Positions 1 to 8,396 of a DNA stretch of 64,000 nucleotides are shown piece after piece. Below the pieces are notes generated by a model. That model searched no databases and had not been told where the DNA came from. It saw nothing but the letters and a program-made list of their open reading frames with translations. Position 1 is the first letter of the stretch, and each line of letters begins with the position of its first letter. The position numbers and the translations under genes were made by a program. Source of the stretch: Ornithinimicrobium sufpigmenti (GTDB lineage: Bacteria; Actinomycetota; Actinomycetes; Actinomycetales; Dermatophilaceae); assembly GCF_004322775.1 (NCBI RefSeq), contig NZ_CP036403.1, forward strand, positions 3,658,001 to 3,722,000. Direction: 5' to 3'.

Positions 1-413
1 TCCTCGGCCTGCACAACCGCGAGGCGCTGCTGCGGCTGTGCCCCACCGTCGAGATCGACGGGCAGGACCCGGAGCCGCAGCTGCACCTGGAGTTCCGCGG
101 CGGCGACATCGGCGCCAACCCGTGGCTGCTGCTCGGTGCCCTGCTGCACGCCGGGATGGAGGGCCTGCGCACCGACGCCGAGCCGGCCGAGCTGCAGGTC
201 GGCGAGGTCGACCCGAGCAGCCGCGGCGACGTCGCCGAGCTGCCCCGCACCCTCGCGGAGGCGCTGGACGCGCTCGAGCAGGACGAGGTGGTCCGGGGCT
301 GGTTCGCGCCCGAACTGGTCACGACATACCTGCGCATCAAGCGGATCGAGCTGGAGGAAGTGAGCAAGCTGAGCGAGACCGAGCAGTGTGAGTGGTATGC
401 CCGTGCCTACTGA
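1..413 (+). CDS. Glutamine synthetase family protein, C-terminal part (cut by window start)
   Basis: The reading frame is already open at base 3 and ends at TGA 411-413. The visible part holds the end of the glutamine-synthetase catalytic domain: an FRGGDIGANPW stretch, then a helical tail ending in a YLRIKRIEL segment, which is how type I and gamma-glutamylpolyamine synthetases end. The family joins the gamma-carboxyl of glutamate to ammonia or an amine using ATP. The next three genes (amidohydrolase, M20 hydrolase, aminotransferase) suggest an amine substrate rather than housekeeping glutamine synthesis; that is inference. Its end overlaps the next gene by 26 bases, so the two are probably translationally coupled. 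Confidence 0.8.
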   Translation, partial: LGLHNREALLRLCPTVEIDGQDPEPQLHLEFRGGDIGANPWLLLGALLHAGMEGLRTDAEPAELQVGEVDPSSRGDVAELPRTLAEALDALEQDEVVRGWFAPELVTTYLRIKRIELEEVSKLSETEQCEWYARAY

Positions 414-1578
414 GAACGGCTGGCTCGCCGACCTGCACCTCGTCGACCACCACTGCCACGGCGTCATCGAGGGGCCGGTGGACCGGGCCACCTTCGAGGA
501 CCTCATCACCGAGTCCGACGTGCCGGCGCCGGACGGGGCGACCTTCTTCGACACCCAGCTCGGCTTCGCGATCCGCCGCGACTGCGCGCCGGTCCTCGAC
601 CTGCCCTCCTTCGCCTCCCCCGAGGACTACCTGGCGCGGCGGGCCGAGCTGGGTGGCGAGGCCACCCGCCGCCTCCTGCGGGCCAGCGGGATCGGCGACT
701 ACGTCATCGAGACCGGCTTCAAGGCCGACCAGATCCTCACGCCCGCCCAGATGGGCGCGGCCGCGGGCGCAGGGTATGCCGAGGTGGTCCGCCTCGAGCG
801 GCTCGCCGAGCAGGTGGCCGAAGAGGTCGGCCCGGAGGACTTCCTCGCCGCCTTCCGCGACCGCCTGGACGCCGAGCTGCGCACGGCGGTGGGGGTCAAG
901 AGCATCGCGGCCTACCGGGTCGGCTTCGACATCGACCCATCCCGGCCGACCGACGACGCGGTGGCGCGCGCGGTCGGCGACTGGCAGGCCGCGCGCCAGC
1001 CCGGGCAGCCGCTGCGGCTGAGCGACCCGGTGCTGGTGCGGCTGGGCTGGTGGGAGGCGATCGACCGGGCGGTGCCGATCCAGTTCCACGTCGGCTACGG
1101 CGACCCGGACGTCGACCTGCATCGCTGCAACCCGCTGCTGCTCACCGACCTGCTCCGTCTGGCCCGCGGCAGCGGCGCGAGCATCCTGCTGCTGCACTGC
1201 TACCCCTTCCACCGCGAGGCCGGCTACCTCGCCCACGTCTTCGAGCACGTCTACTGCGACGTCGGGCTGGCCGTCACCTACACCGGCGCGCAGTCCGCCC
1301 AGGTCATCGCCGAGTCGCTGGAGCTCACGCCCTTCTTCAAGGCGATGTTCTCCTCCGACGCCTTCGGTGCAGCCGAGCTCTACTACCTCGGCGCCGAGCT
1401 GTTCCGCCGCGGCCTGCAGCGCGCCTTCACCACATGGGCCGGGCCTCAGGGCTGGCCCGAGGAGGAGCAGCAAAGGGTGGCCAGCCTCGTCGCCGGCGAG
1501 AACGCCCGCCGCGTCTACCGGCTCGACCAAGCCCCGACCACGACCTTCGGGCGACCGGGCGCACGGTTCTCACGATGA
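388..1578 (+). CDS. Amidohydrolase family protein (FluG N-terminal type)
   Basis: 396 residues from a GTG start; an ATG three codons in (397) is an equally good start. Family signs are an N-terminal VDHHCHG metal-binding motif (about residues 20-25), IQFHVGYGD in the middle, LLHCYPFHREAGY, and FSSDAF near the end, giving the His/His/His/Asp ligand pattern of amidohydrolase-2 TIM barrels. Fungal FluG is a fusion of such an amidohydrolase with a glutamine synthetase, and here the two lie side by side. A likely role is hydrolysis of a gamma-glutamyl amide or related intermediate in the cytosol; the exact substrate is not readable. The last codons lie in the first copy of a 26-bp direct repeat. 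Confidence 0.8.
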   Translation: MSGMPVPTENGWLADLHLVDHHCHGVIEGPVDRATFEDLITESDVPAPDGATFFDTQLGFAIRRDCAPVLDLPSFASPEDYLARRAELGGEATRRLLRASGIGDYVIETGFKADQILTPAQMGAAAGAGYAEVVRLERLAEQVAEEVGPEDFLAAFRDRLDAELRTAVGVKSIAAYRVGFDIDPSRPTDDAVARAVGDWQAARQPGQPLRLSDPVLVRLGWWEAIDRAVPIQFHVGYGDPDVDLHRCNPLLLTDLLRLARGSGASILLLHCYPFHREAGYLAHVFEHVYCDVGLAVTYTGAQSAQVIAESLELTPFFKAMFSSDAFGAAELYYLGAELFRRGLQRAFTTWAGPQGWPEEEQQRVASLVAGENARRVYRLDQAPTTTFGRPGARFSR

Positions 1579-1628
1579 CGATGGTTACGATTCCGTCCTC
1601 CCGGCGACCGGGCGCACGGTTCTCACGA
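1550..1628. repeat. 26-bp direct repeat pair spanning a gene junction
   Basis: The same 26 bases occur at 1550-1575 and 1603-1628, 53 bp apart. The core is GCGACCGGGCGCACGG followed by TTCTCACGA. Copy 1 encodes the last residues of the amidohydrolase; copy 2 lies just before the M20 start. A small tandem duplication or a recombination scar are both possible. Confidence 0.85.
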
Positions 1629-1642
1629 GGGCGCGCGAGCAG

Positions 1643-2845
1643 ATGACGGCCTCTTTCGCCCAGGACACTGCGCTGGACAGCCTGCGCCAGCGCTGGCTCG
1701 AGGCGGTCGCCGCGGAGCTCCCGGCCGCGCTCGAGCTGCGCCGCGAGGTGCACCGCGACCCCCGCCTGTCCGGTGCGGAGGAGCCGACGGCGCAGGCGGT
1801 CGAGCGGGCCCTCGGCATACCTCTGGAGCGAGTCGCGGAGACCGGCCGGATCGGTCGCGTCGGCCCGGCCACCGGGCCGTCCGTCCTGCTGCGGGCCGAG
1901 TTGGACGCGCTGCCCGTGCGCGAGGCGACGGGCGCGGCCTACGCCTCGACGACCGGCTCCATGCACGCCTGCGGGCACGACGTGCACCTGGCGGCCCTGG
2001 TCGCGGTGGTCCGCGCCGCCCGTGCGCTGCCGCTGCCGCTGGGCCTGGTGCCGCTGCTGCAGCCGCGCGAGGAGACCTACCCCTCCGGGGCGCAGAACGT
2101 CGTGCGCTCGCGGGCCCTGTCGCGGTATGCCGTGTCCGCCGCCGTCGGCGCGCACGTGCACCCGACCGTCCCGCCGGGGACCGTCGCCACCGGCGCCGGG
2201 GTGGTCAACGCGGCCGCGGACGAGATCGAGATCGTGCTGCGGGGCCGCGGCGGGCACGGGGCCTACCCGCACCACGCCAGCGACCCGGTCGCCGCGATCG
2301 CCCACATCGTGCTCGGCCTGCCCGAGCTGATGCGCCGCACGGTCTCCCCGATGCAACCCAGCACCCTGTCTGTCGGCCACCTGCAGGCCGGCGAGCGCAG
2401 CGCCAACGTGCTGCCCGGCGAGGCGCGGCTGCTGGCGACGCTGCGCACGACCACGCACGCCGACCGGCAGCAGTTCCAGGAGCAGGTGCGCCACTTCGTC
2501 GCCCGGCAGGCGGACTCCTACGGCCTGGAGGGCGAGGTGGTGGTCACGGCCGGGGAGCCGATGCTGTCCAACGACCCGCTGCTCGTGGGGCATATGGACG
2601 CCTGGCTGGAGCGGTGCGGCATCGAGCCGACCGAGCCGATGCGCTCCCTCGGCGCCGACGACTTCTCCTTCTTCGGCGAGGTCGTGCCGTCGGTGATGGC
2701 GTTCGTCGGCGTGCAGGTCGACGGCCACGCGCAGCCGCCGCCGCTGCACCACCCGGAGTTCCTGCCCACCGACGACGCGGTGGAGCGGGTCGCGACGGCG
2801 TTCGTCTGCGGCTACCTGGCCGCGGTGGAGAGGCAGGAGGGCTGA
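1643..2845 (+). CDS. M20 family amidohydrolase (N-acyl-amino-acid/hippurate hydrolase type)
   Basis: 400 residues starting at ATG 1643; the frame is open further upstream, but that would run through the previous gene. It shows the M20D pattern: LRREVHRDP near the N-terminus, LRAELDALPV, the metal-binding HACGHD motif at about residues 108-113, a REETYPSGAQ segment with the catalytic glutamate, GGRGGHGAYPHHASDPV in the dimerisation domain, and a C-terminal HHPEF metal ligand. These are cytosolic zinc or manganese enzymes that cleave N-acyl or gamma-type amide bonds. It shares a TGATG overlap with the aminotransferase, which supports one operon with the upstream synthetase. Confidence 0.85.
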   Translation: MTASFAQDTALDSLRQRWLEAVAAELPAALELRREVHRDPRLSGAEEPTAQAVERALGIPLERVAETGRIGRVGPATGPSVLLRAELDALPVREATGAAYASTTGSMHACGHDVHLAALVAVVRAARALPLPLGLVPLLQPREETYPSGAQNVVRSRALSRYAVSAAVGAHVHPTVPPGTVATGAGVVNAAADEIEIVLRGRGGHGAYPHHASDPVAAIAHIVLGLPELMRRTVSPMQPSTLSVGHLQAGERSANVLPGEARLLATLRTTTHADRQQFQEQVRHFVARQADSYGLEGEVVVTAGEPMLSNDPLLVGHMDAWLERCGIEPTEPMRSLGADDFSFFGEVVPSVMAFVGVQVDGHAQPPPLHHPEFLPTDDAVERVATAFVCGYLAAVERQEG

Positions 2846-4206
2846 TGACACCCGCAGCAGGGACGGGCCGGGCTACCCCCGGACGCTCCGACGAACAGTG
2901 GTATGCCGCCGACGGCCAGGTCGTCGCCGGCGTGGAGAAGCTGCGCTTCTTCCCTCAGGTGACGGCGGCCGGTCGCGGCAGCATCCTGACGACCCCCGAG
3001 GGCCGCGAGCTGCTCGACCTCAGCGCCAGCTGGACCGCGACGGGACTCGGCCACGCGCACCCGGCCGTGGTGCAGGCGGTCACCGACGCCGTGTCCACCC
3101 AGGCGACCGGGTCGATCCTGTCCGGCAGCCACCCCGAGGCGGTCCTGCTCGCCGAGGAGCTGCTCGGGCTCGTCGCGACCACCGGCACGGAGCGCCGCGT
3201 CTACCTGGGCCACGCCGGCACCGACGCCAACGACGTCGCGCTCCGCGCCGTCCGGCACGCCACCGGGAGGCCGGGGATCCTCGCCTTCGAGCGCGGCTAC
3301 CACGGCGGGCTCGGCGGCTCGATGGCCGTCTCCGGGCTGCACGTCGCGGCCGGCGCGGTGCCGGACCCCCACCTGCGGCTGGTCCCCTACCCCGACCCCT
3401 ACCGGCCGTGGACCGGCGACCCCGCCACCCTGCTCGAGCAGACCCTCGCCCGCGTCGAGGAGCACCTGGCCGGCGGAGACGTCGCGGCGGTCTTCGTCGA
3501 GCCGATCCAGTCCGACGGCGGCGTGATCGTCCCGCCGGACGGCTTCCTCGCCGGACTGCGAGAGGCGACCGCACGGCACGGCGCCCTGCTGGTGATCGAC
3601 GAGGTCAAGGTCGGGCTCGGCCGGACCGGCCACTTCCTGGCGCACCACGCCGAGGGCGTCCTGCCCGACCTGGTCACCCTGGGGAAGGTCCTCGGCTCGG
3701 GGCTCCCGCTGTCCGCCGTCGTCGGCCCTGCCGCCGCGCTGGACGAGCCGAGCGCGTCGGCGCTGATGACGACCATCGGCAACCCGGTCTCCTGCGCCGC
3801 CGGCCGCGCCGTGCTGCGCCTGCTCCGCGACGGCTCCCTCGCCAAGGCGGCCCAGGTGCGCGGAGCGCAGCTGCGGGCGGGGCTGGAGGCGTATGCCGCT
3901 TCCGACCGGCCGGGCGCTGCGCACGTCGGCGACGTGCGGGGCCGCGGGCTGGCCCTCGGCGTCGAGCTGGTCGACCCCGGCACCCGCGAGCCGGCCACCG
4001 GGCTGACCGCCCGGGCGGTCTACGCCCTCTGGCGGCTCGGCGGCATCGCCTACCCGGTGCGCGACAACGTCATCGAGATCACGCCGGCCCTGACGATCAG
4101 CGAGGCGGAGGTCGACCACGCGGTCGAGCTGTTGTCCGGAGCCATCGACGCCGCAGTGAGCGGTGAGGTGAGCGAGGAGGACGTCGCGCCGTTCAGCGGC
4201 TGGTAG
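2845..4206 (+). CDS. Class III PLP-dependent aminotransferase
   Basis: 453 residues. The ATG overlaps the M20 stop codon (TGATG), which fixes the start. Class III markers are present in order: LDLSASWTATGLGHAHP, a glycine-rich PLP phosphate site (GHAGTDANDVALRA), ERGYHGGLGGSMA, the conserved LLVIDEVKVGLGRTG segment whose Asp contacts the PLP ring nitrogen, and TLGKVLGSGLPLSAVVG with the PLP lysine at about residue 281. Family members move amino groups from omega-amino acids or diamines to a keto acid. As the last gene of the run it may deaminate the product released by the two hydrolases. Substrate unknown. Confidence 0.85.
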   Translation: MTPAAGTGRATPGRSDEQWYAADGQVVAGVEKLRFFPQVTAAGRGSILTTPEGRELLDLSASWTATGLGHAHPAVVQAVTDAVSTQATGSILSGSHPEAVLLAEELLGLVATTGTERRVYLGHAGTDANDVALRAVRHATGRPGILAFERGYHGGLGGSMAVSGLHVAAGAVPDPHLRLVPYPDPYRPWTGDPATLLEQTLARVEEHLAGGDVAAVFVEPIQSDGGVIVPPDGFLAGLREATARHGALLVIDEVKVGLGRTGHFLAHHAEGVLPDLVTLGKVLGSGLPLSAVVGPAAALDEPSASALMTTIGNPVSCAAGRAVLRLLRDGSLAKAAQVRGAQLRAGLEAYAASDRPGAAHVGDVRGRGLALGVELVDPGTREPATGLTARAVYALWRLGGIAYPVRDNVIEITPALTISEAEVDHAVELLSGAIDAAVSGEVSEEDVAPFSGW

Positions 4207-4275
4207 GCGACCCCTCGGGCCTGACGGTTGGTGCACACGCGGCCACCCACGGGTCAAGCACGGGCGGCCTACCGG

Positions 4276-5025
4276 TCATCCGGCTCCCCCGGTCGTGAGG
4301 TCGACGGCGCGGACGACCTCCGTGGCGGTCCGCCCTATGCGAGGCAGGTGCTCCTCGATCCGGCCGACGGGCCCGGCGATGGAGATCGCCGCGCTGAGTC
4401 CGCCCACGGCGAGCGGGACGGCCACCGCGGCCACGTCCGTCTGCGACTCGCCGATGTTGAACGCCAGACCGCTCTCCCGCACGGTCGCCAGCTCCACATC
4501 GACGTCGCGGAGGTCGGTCTCGGCCTCCTCCCGGAGCAGGATGCGACCGACCTCCGGCTCGGGCAGGTGCGACAGGAAGATCTTGCCCGCGCTCGTCGGC
4601 CACAGGGGCCGACGGACCCTGGTGGCTGCCTGGTAGGAGATCGCGTGCGTCGGGGTCAGACTCTCCAGGTAGACCACGTGGTCCCCCACCCGGACCGCCA
4701 GCGTGATCGTCTCGTTGAACCGGTCGAGCATCTCCTCCCGCACGGCCCGCGTCAGCTCGATCAGGGAGTTCTCCTGAGACAGCAGCATCGCGTGTGCTCC
4801 CCAGCCCAGCTGGTAGGTCTGCTTCTCGGTCCCCTCGGACACGTAGCCCGCGGCGAGCAGACCTCGCAAGAAGCCGTGAGTGCTGGACTTGGGCGCCTGC
4901 ACCGCATCGGCGATCTCCGCCAGCCGGGCCCCCTCCGGACGGGACGCCACATACTCGAGGATGCCGATCACCCGACTGACGGTGCGGTGACCTCCAGGGG
5001 CAGTGGGCTGGGGCATGGTGTTCAC
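4276..5025 (-). CDS. IclR family transcriptional regulator
   Basis: 249 residues. The N-terminal winged helix (TVSRVIGILEYVASRPEGARLAEIADAVQAPKSSTHGFLRGL, about 14-55) and the C-terminal ligand domain (PLWPTSAGKIFLSHL, later GESQTDVAAVAVPL) fit the IclR family. It is the last gene of the leftward run dctP-dctQ-dctM-CoA-transferase-cupin, so it probably responds to the substrate or CoA intermediate of that operon. It converges with the aminotransferase gene across a 69-bp gap. Its operator may be in the 9443-9536 divergent region, but this is inference. Confidence 0.85.
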   Translation of the reverse strand: MNTMPQPTAPGGHRTVSRVIGILEYVASRPEGARLAEIADAVQAPKSSTHGFLRGLLAAGYVSEGTEKQTYQLGWGAHAMLLSQENSLIELTRAVREEMLDRFNETITLAVRVGDHVVYLESLTPTHAISYQAATRVRRPLWPTSAGKIFLSHLPEPEVGRILLREEAETDLRDVDVELATVRESGLAFNIGESQTDVAAVAVPLAVGGLSAAISIAGPVGRIEEHLPRIGRTATEVVRAVDLTTGGAG

Positions 5026-5045
5026 CTCGGAGCGGGTCGGTCGGG

Positions 5046-5411
5046 TCAGGGGGTCAGGATGTCGCTCGTCTGCAACGGGGGGTGGTACACGTTGACGAGC
5101 TGCAGGTCAGTCTCCCCCAGCACGGTGACCACATGAACCTGCCCCACGGGGATGAAGACGGTGTCGCCCGGCCCCAGCTCCCGCACCTGGCCGTCCACCT
5201 CGACGCGGCAGCGGCCGGTGATGACGTGCGTCACCTGGGTGCTGACGCGGTGAAAGTGTGCCTCTGCGCAGCCGCCCGGTTGCAGCTGGCCGCGGACCAT
5301 GGACAAGGTCTCCTGGGAGGTGGCTCCGTCCAGAATCCTGCGGTTGGTCGTTCCCACGTGGGCCGGGGGCGAGTACTCCTCCAGCTGCTCCCACATCACG
5401 AACTCAGCCAT
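5046..5411 (-). CDS. Cupin domain protein
   Basis: 121 residues forming one small cupin barrel. Motif 1 reads GGCAEAHFHRVSTQVTHVITGRCRVEVDG and motif 2 reads PGDTVFIPVGQVHVV, with the histidines and glutamates that usually bind a metal. Single-domain cupins of this size act as isomerases, dioxygenases or small-molecule sensors, so the exact reaction cannot be read. Its start overlaps the end of the CoA-transferase gene by 8 bases, placing it in the TRAP operon. Confidence 0.8.
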   Translation of the reverse strand: MAEFVMWEQLEEYSPPAHVGTTNRRILDGATSQETLSMVRGQLQPGGCAEAHFHRVSTQVTHVITGRCRVEVDGQVRELGPGDTVFIPVGQVHVVTVLGETDLQLVNVYHPPLQTSDILTP

Positions 5412-6582
5412 GCTCGTTCTCCGTTCTCAACATCGTCTCGATCTCTTCGCGGTGCTCGTCCAGTCCGGGAGTCGGGGAAACCTGTTCACCAGGGGTGCCC
5501 GAGAAGCGGATGCCCGGGCTCGGCGACCAGTAGGCGCCCTCGGTCGGATGCTGCTGCAGCGTCATCGAGCCGCGCCCGCGCAGGTACGGGCTCGACGTCA
5601 GACTTTCCAGCGTGGCGACCTCCTGGCACGGGATCCGCCGTGACTCGCAGGCGGCCAGGACCTCAGCCACCGACCTACCCCGGCAGTAGTCAGCAATCAG
5701 GTCCTGGACGAGGCCGACGTTCTGGGTGCGCGCGGCCGACGTGGCACAGCGCTCGTCCGCGGCGAGCTCGGGCCGGTCGACGAGCTCGACGAAGGCCGCC
5801 CAGTCGCGGTCGGTGTAGGGCAGGACGCACACCCAGCCATCCGTGCACTCGTGCGGTCGCCGGCGGGGGTCGATGGTGCGGTGCCACCCGGCGGGACCGG
5901 CGGGTGGGTGGAAGGCGAAGTCGTTGAGCTGCTCGACGGCGTTGAAGTCGGCCAGGACGTCGAGCATCGGCACGTCCACCCACTGGCCACGCCCGTCGAC
6001 ACCACGACGGAAGAGCGCAGCGAGGAGGGAGTAGACCATCGCCATACCGGAGACCTTGTCCGCCATGATGTACGGCGCATAGGCCGGATACCCCAGCGAG
6101 AGCCGGTTGACGTCGCACAGCCCAGAGGCGGCCTGGATGGTGTCGTCGTAGGCGGGACGGTCGGCGAGGTCGGACTCCGAGCCGTAGCCCTGGGCGGTGC
6201 AGAGGATGGCCGCAGGATTCACGGCAGACACCGACTCCCAGTCCAGGCCGAAGCGTTCGCGCCGGGACGGCAGCAGGTTCGTCAGCACCACGTCCGCGAG
6301 CGCGATAAGGCGACGCAGAGTGGCCCGACCCTCCTCGGTGCGGGCGTCCACCTCGATGCTCTTCTTGCCCTCGTTGAGGATGAGCACGGTGCCGCTCATC
6401 GTCTGACCAGGAGGCACCGCCGCGCTGCGCAGCAGATCCCCGCCGGGCGGCTCCATCTTGATCACCCTCGCCCCCAGCTGGGCCAGGATGCGGCCGGCGA
6501 ACGGCGCCATCACGACGCTGGAGACCTCCAGCACCGTGACACCGTCCAGCGGCCCGGCCACTGCTGCTTGCGCGCTACTCAC
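5404..6582 (-). CDS. CaiB/BaiF family CoA-transferase
   Basis: 392 residues, the usual length for class III CoA-transferases. The N-terminus has LDGVTVLEVSSVVMAPFAGRILAQLGARVIKMEPPGGD, followed by LNEGKKSIEVDART and a VVLTNLLPSRRERFGLDW block, all typical of the CaiB fold. It moves CoA between an acyl donor and a carboxylic acid. Lying 9 bp behind the TRAP permease gene, it probably activates the imported carboxylate; the divergent enoyl-CoA hydratase could then act on the CoA ester. No alteration seen. Confidence 0.85.
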   Translation of the reverse strand: MSSAQAAVAGPLDGVTVLEVSSVVMAPFAGRILAQLGARVIKMEPPGGDLLRSAAVPPGQTMSGTVLILNEGKKSIEVDARTEEGRATLRRLIALADVVLTNLLPSRRERFGLDWESVSAVNPAAILCTAQGYGSESDLADRPAYDDTIQAASGLCDVNRLSLGYPAYAPYIMADKVSGMAMVYSLLAALFRRGVDGRGQWVDVPMLDVLADFNAVEQLNDFAFHPPAGPAGWHRTIDPRRRPHECTDGWVCVLPYTDRDWAAFVELVDRPELAADERCATSAARTQNVGLVQDLIADYCRGRSVAEVLAACESRRIPCQEVATLESLTSSPYLRGRGSMTLQQHPTEGAYWSPSPGIRFSGTPGEQVSPTPGLDEHREEIETMLRTENEHG

Positions 6583-6591
6583 TGATCCACC

Positions 6592-7875
6592 TCACATCAG
6601 CCCTGGTAGGTAGAGCACGATCCCGGGCAGGAAGAAGAGTGCGGCCGCGACCAGGAAGATCGCGATGGCGAACGGGATCGCGCCCAGGAAGACAGACTCG
6701 ACCCGGATGCCGGACGCCTTGGACACCACGAAGACGTTGAGCCCCAGCGGCGGGGTGATCAGGCCGATCTCGGCCAGCAGGATGACGATGACGCCGAACC
6801 AGATCGGGTCGTACCCGAACCCGGTCACGATGGGCAGCGTGACGGGGACGGTCAGCGCGATGATCGCCAGCTGGTCCATGAAGAAGCCGAGGACCAGGTA
6901 GCCCAGGGCGATCAACGCCACGATGACGAGGCTGGGGATCGCCAGGGACTCGGTGAACTCGACGAGCCGCGGGGTGACCTGCGTCTCGGTGATGAAGTGT
7001 CCGTAGACGTGGGCGGCCAGGACGATCGCCAGGATCATGATCGACGTCGACAGCGCCTCGACGAAGCTCTCCTTGATCCGCGCCCAGCTCGCTGTGCCCT
7101 TGAGGACCATCAGGGCGAAGGCACCGACGGCGCCCATGGCCGCAGCCTCGGTCGCGGTCGTGATGCCGAGGAAGACCAGGCCTACGACGAGGAGGAACAG
7201 GAAGGCGATCGGGCCGATCCCCACCAGGCTCCGCCCCTTCTCCTGCCAGGTGTGCGCCCGTCCGCGCGGGGCAGAGCCGGTGCGCACCTTGATCAGCAGC
7301 AGGATGGTGGCCACGAGCGCCACGGCGACGAGGGCCCCGGGGATGATGCCGGCGATCAGCGCTGCACCGACGCTGACCTCCGCGGTGATGGCGTAGAAGA
7401 CCAGCAGCACGCTGGGTGGGATCATCGCCGCGAGGGTGCCGGCGGCTGCGACGACTCCGGCGCTCAGGCTCGGGCTGTACCCCTCGCTGACCATCCGCTT
7501 GGTCGAGGTCTGCGCCAGCGCGGCCGCCGACGCCATCGAGGAGCCGGAGACGGCGGCGAACACCGCGCCAGCCCCCACCGAGGCCATCGCCGTTCCGCCG
7601 GGCGCGCGGCCGACGATCGCGGACACGGCGCCGAACAACCGGTCCAGCACTCCGCTGTGCACGACGAACTGGGCCATCAGCACGAAGAGAGGGATCGCTG
7701 CGAGCGCGTTCTTGCTGACGGCGGTCTGCGGGATGGTCTGCAGGACGCCGACGACCATCTCCGGGCCACCGAGCAGCAGGAGGCCCAGGATCCCGCTGCC
7801 CAGGATCGCGAAGACGATCGGGACCCGCAGGAGGATCAGGACGAGCAGGATCAGGGTGATGAACGCGGTGAGCAT
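6592..7875 (-). CDS. TRAP transporter large permease (DctM type)
   Basis: 427 residues from the ATG that overlaps the DctQ stop codon (TGATG); the frame stays open upstream inside dctQ but that is shadow coding. The protein is almost entirely hydrophobic, with about 12 membrane segments. It shows the DctM signatures of a small-residue-rich SGSSMASAAAL loop, an IPPSVLLVFYAITAE segment and a GLITPPLGLNVFVV segment. It forms the ion-coupled channel of a tripartite periplasmic-type carboxylate importer with the neighbouring DctQ and DctP proteins. Confidence 0.9.
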   Translation of the reverse strand: MLTAFITLILLVLILLRVPIVFAILGSGILGLLLLGGPEMVVGVLQTIPQTAVSKNALAAIPLFVLMAQFVVHSGVLDRLFGAVSAIVGRAPGGTAMASVGAGAVFAAVSGSSMASAAALAQTSTKRMVSEGYSPSLSAGVVAAAGTLAAMIPPSVLLVFYAITAEVSVGAALIAGIIPGALVAVALVATILLLIKVRTGSAPRGRAHTWQEKGRSLVGIGPIAFLFLLVVGLVFLGITTATEAAAMGAVGAFALMVLKGTASWARIKESFVEALSTSIMILAIVLAAHVYGHFITETQVTPRLVEFTESLAIPSLVIVALIALGYLVLGFFMDQLAIIALTVPVTLPIVTGFGYDPIWFGVIVILLAEIGLITPPLGLNVFVVSKASGIRVESVFLGAIPFAIAIFLVAAALFFLPGIVLYLPGLM

Positions 7876-8396
7876 CAGAGGGTCTCCTCGTCCCGGACGC
7901 GGCCGAAGATCTCGATCAGCGTGACGACCAGGGCGCCGGCCGCACCCAGGGGAAGGAAGGCCCGCCACGTCCAGCTCGGCAGACCCAGCTGGGCGGACAG
8001 GGGTGGCGGTTGGGCACCGATGCGGAACATCGCGACCGCGATCACAAGACCACTGATCAGCAGCAGCGTGTAGCAGACGACCTCGATCACCAGCGCCAGA
8101 CCACGGCTGAACCGTTGGATCCCGGCGGAGAGCCGCTCGTAGACCATCCCGGCGCTGACGTGGGCACCGACGCTGCGGGCCCACGGCAGACCCAGGAAGA
8201 CGATGCCTGGCAGGAGGACCTTCTCGATGAGGGAGAGGTTCCACCCCAGCGGCTCGCCGACGGCATAACGCGCCACCACCTCCACGACCATCACGATCGT
8301 CAGCACCGCGAGGAAGACGGAGGCGACCGTCAGGGACGCGCCGGTGATGGCCCGGTGGACGGTCGCGAAGGGACCTCTGTAGTGCGTGGTGGTCAT
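7875..8396 (-). CDS. TRAP transporter small permease (DctQ type)
   Basis: 173 residues with four hydrophobic segments (about 22-45, 53-75, 95-120, 135-160), the layout of DctQ. The VVARYAVGEPLGWN stretch after the first helix is typical of the family. It overlaps dctP by 4 bases (ATGA) and dctM by one base, so the three parts are translationally coupled. It pairs with the large permease in the membrane. Confidence 0.85.
   Translation of the reverse strand: MTTTHYRGPFATVHRAITGASLTVASVFLAVLTIVMVVEVVARYAVGEPLGWNLSLIEKVLLPGIVFLGLPWARSVGAHVSAGMVYERLSAGIQRFSRGLALVIEVVCYTLLLISGLVIAVAMFRIGAQPPPLSAQLGLPSWTWRAFLPLGAAGALVVTLIEIFGRVRDEETL

Noticed and set aside
2614..2844. Longer N-terminus for the class III aminotransferase
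   Set aside because: It would overlap most of the M20 C-terminal domain and reads as Arg/Pro-rich shadow; the TGATG start at 2845 is better.
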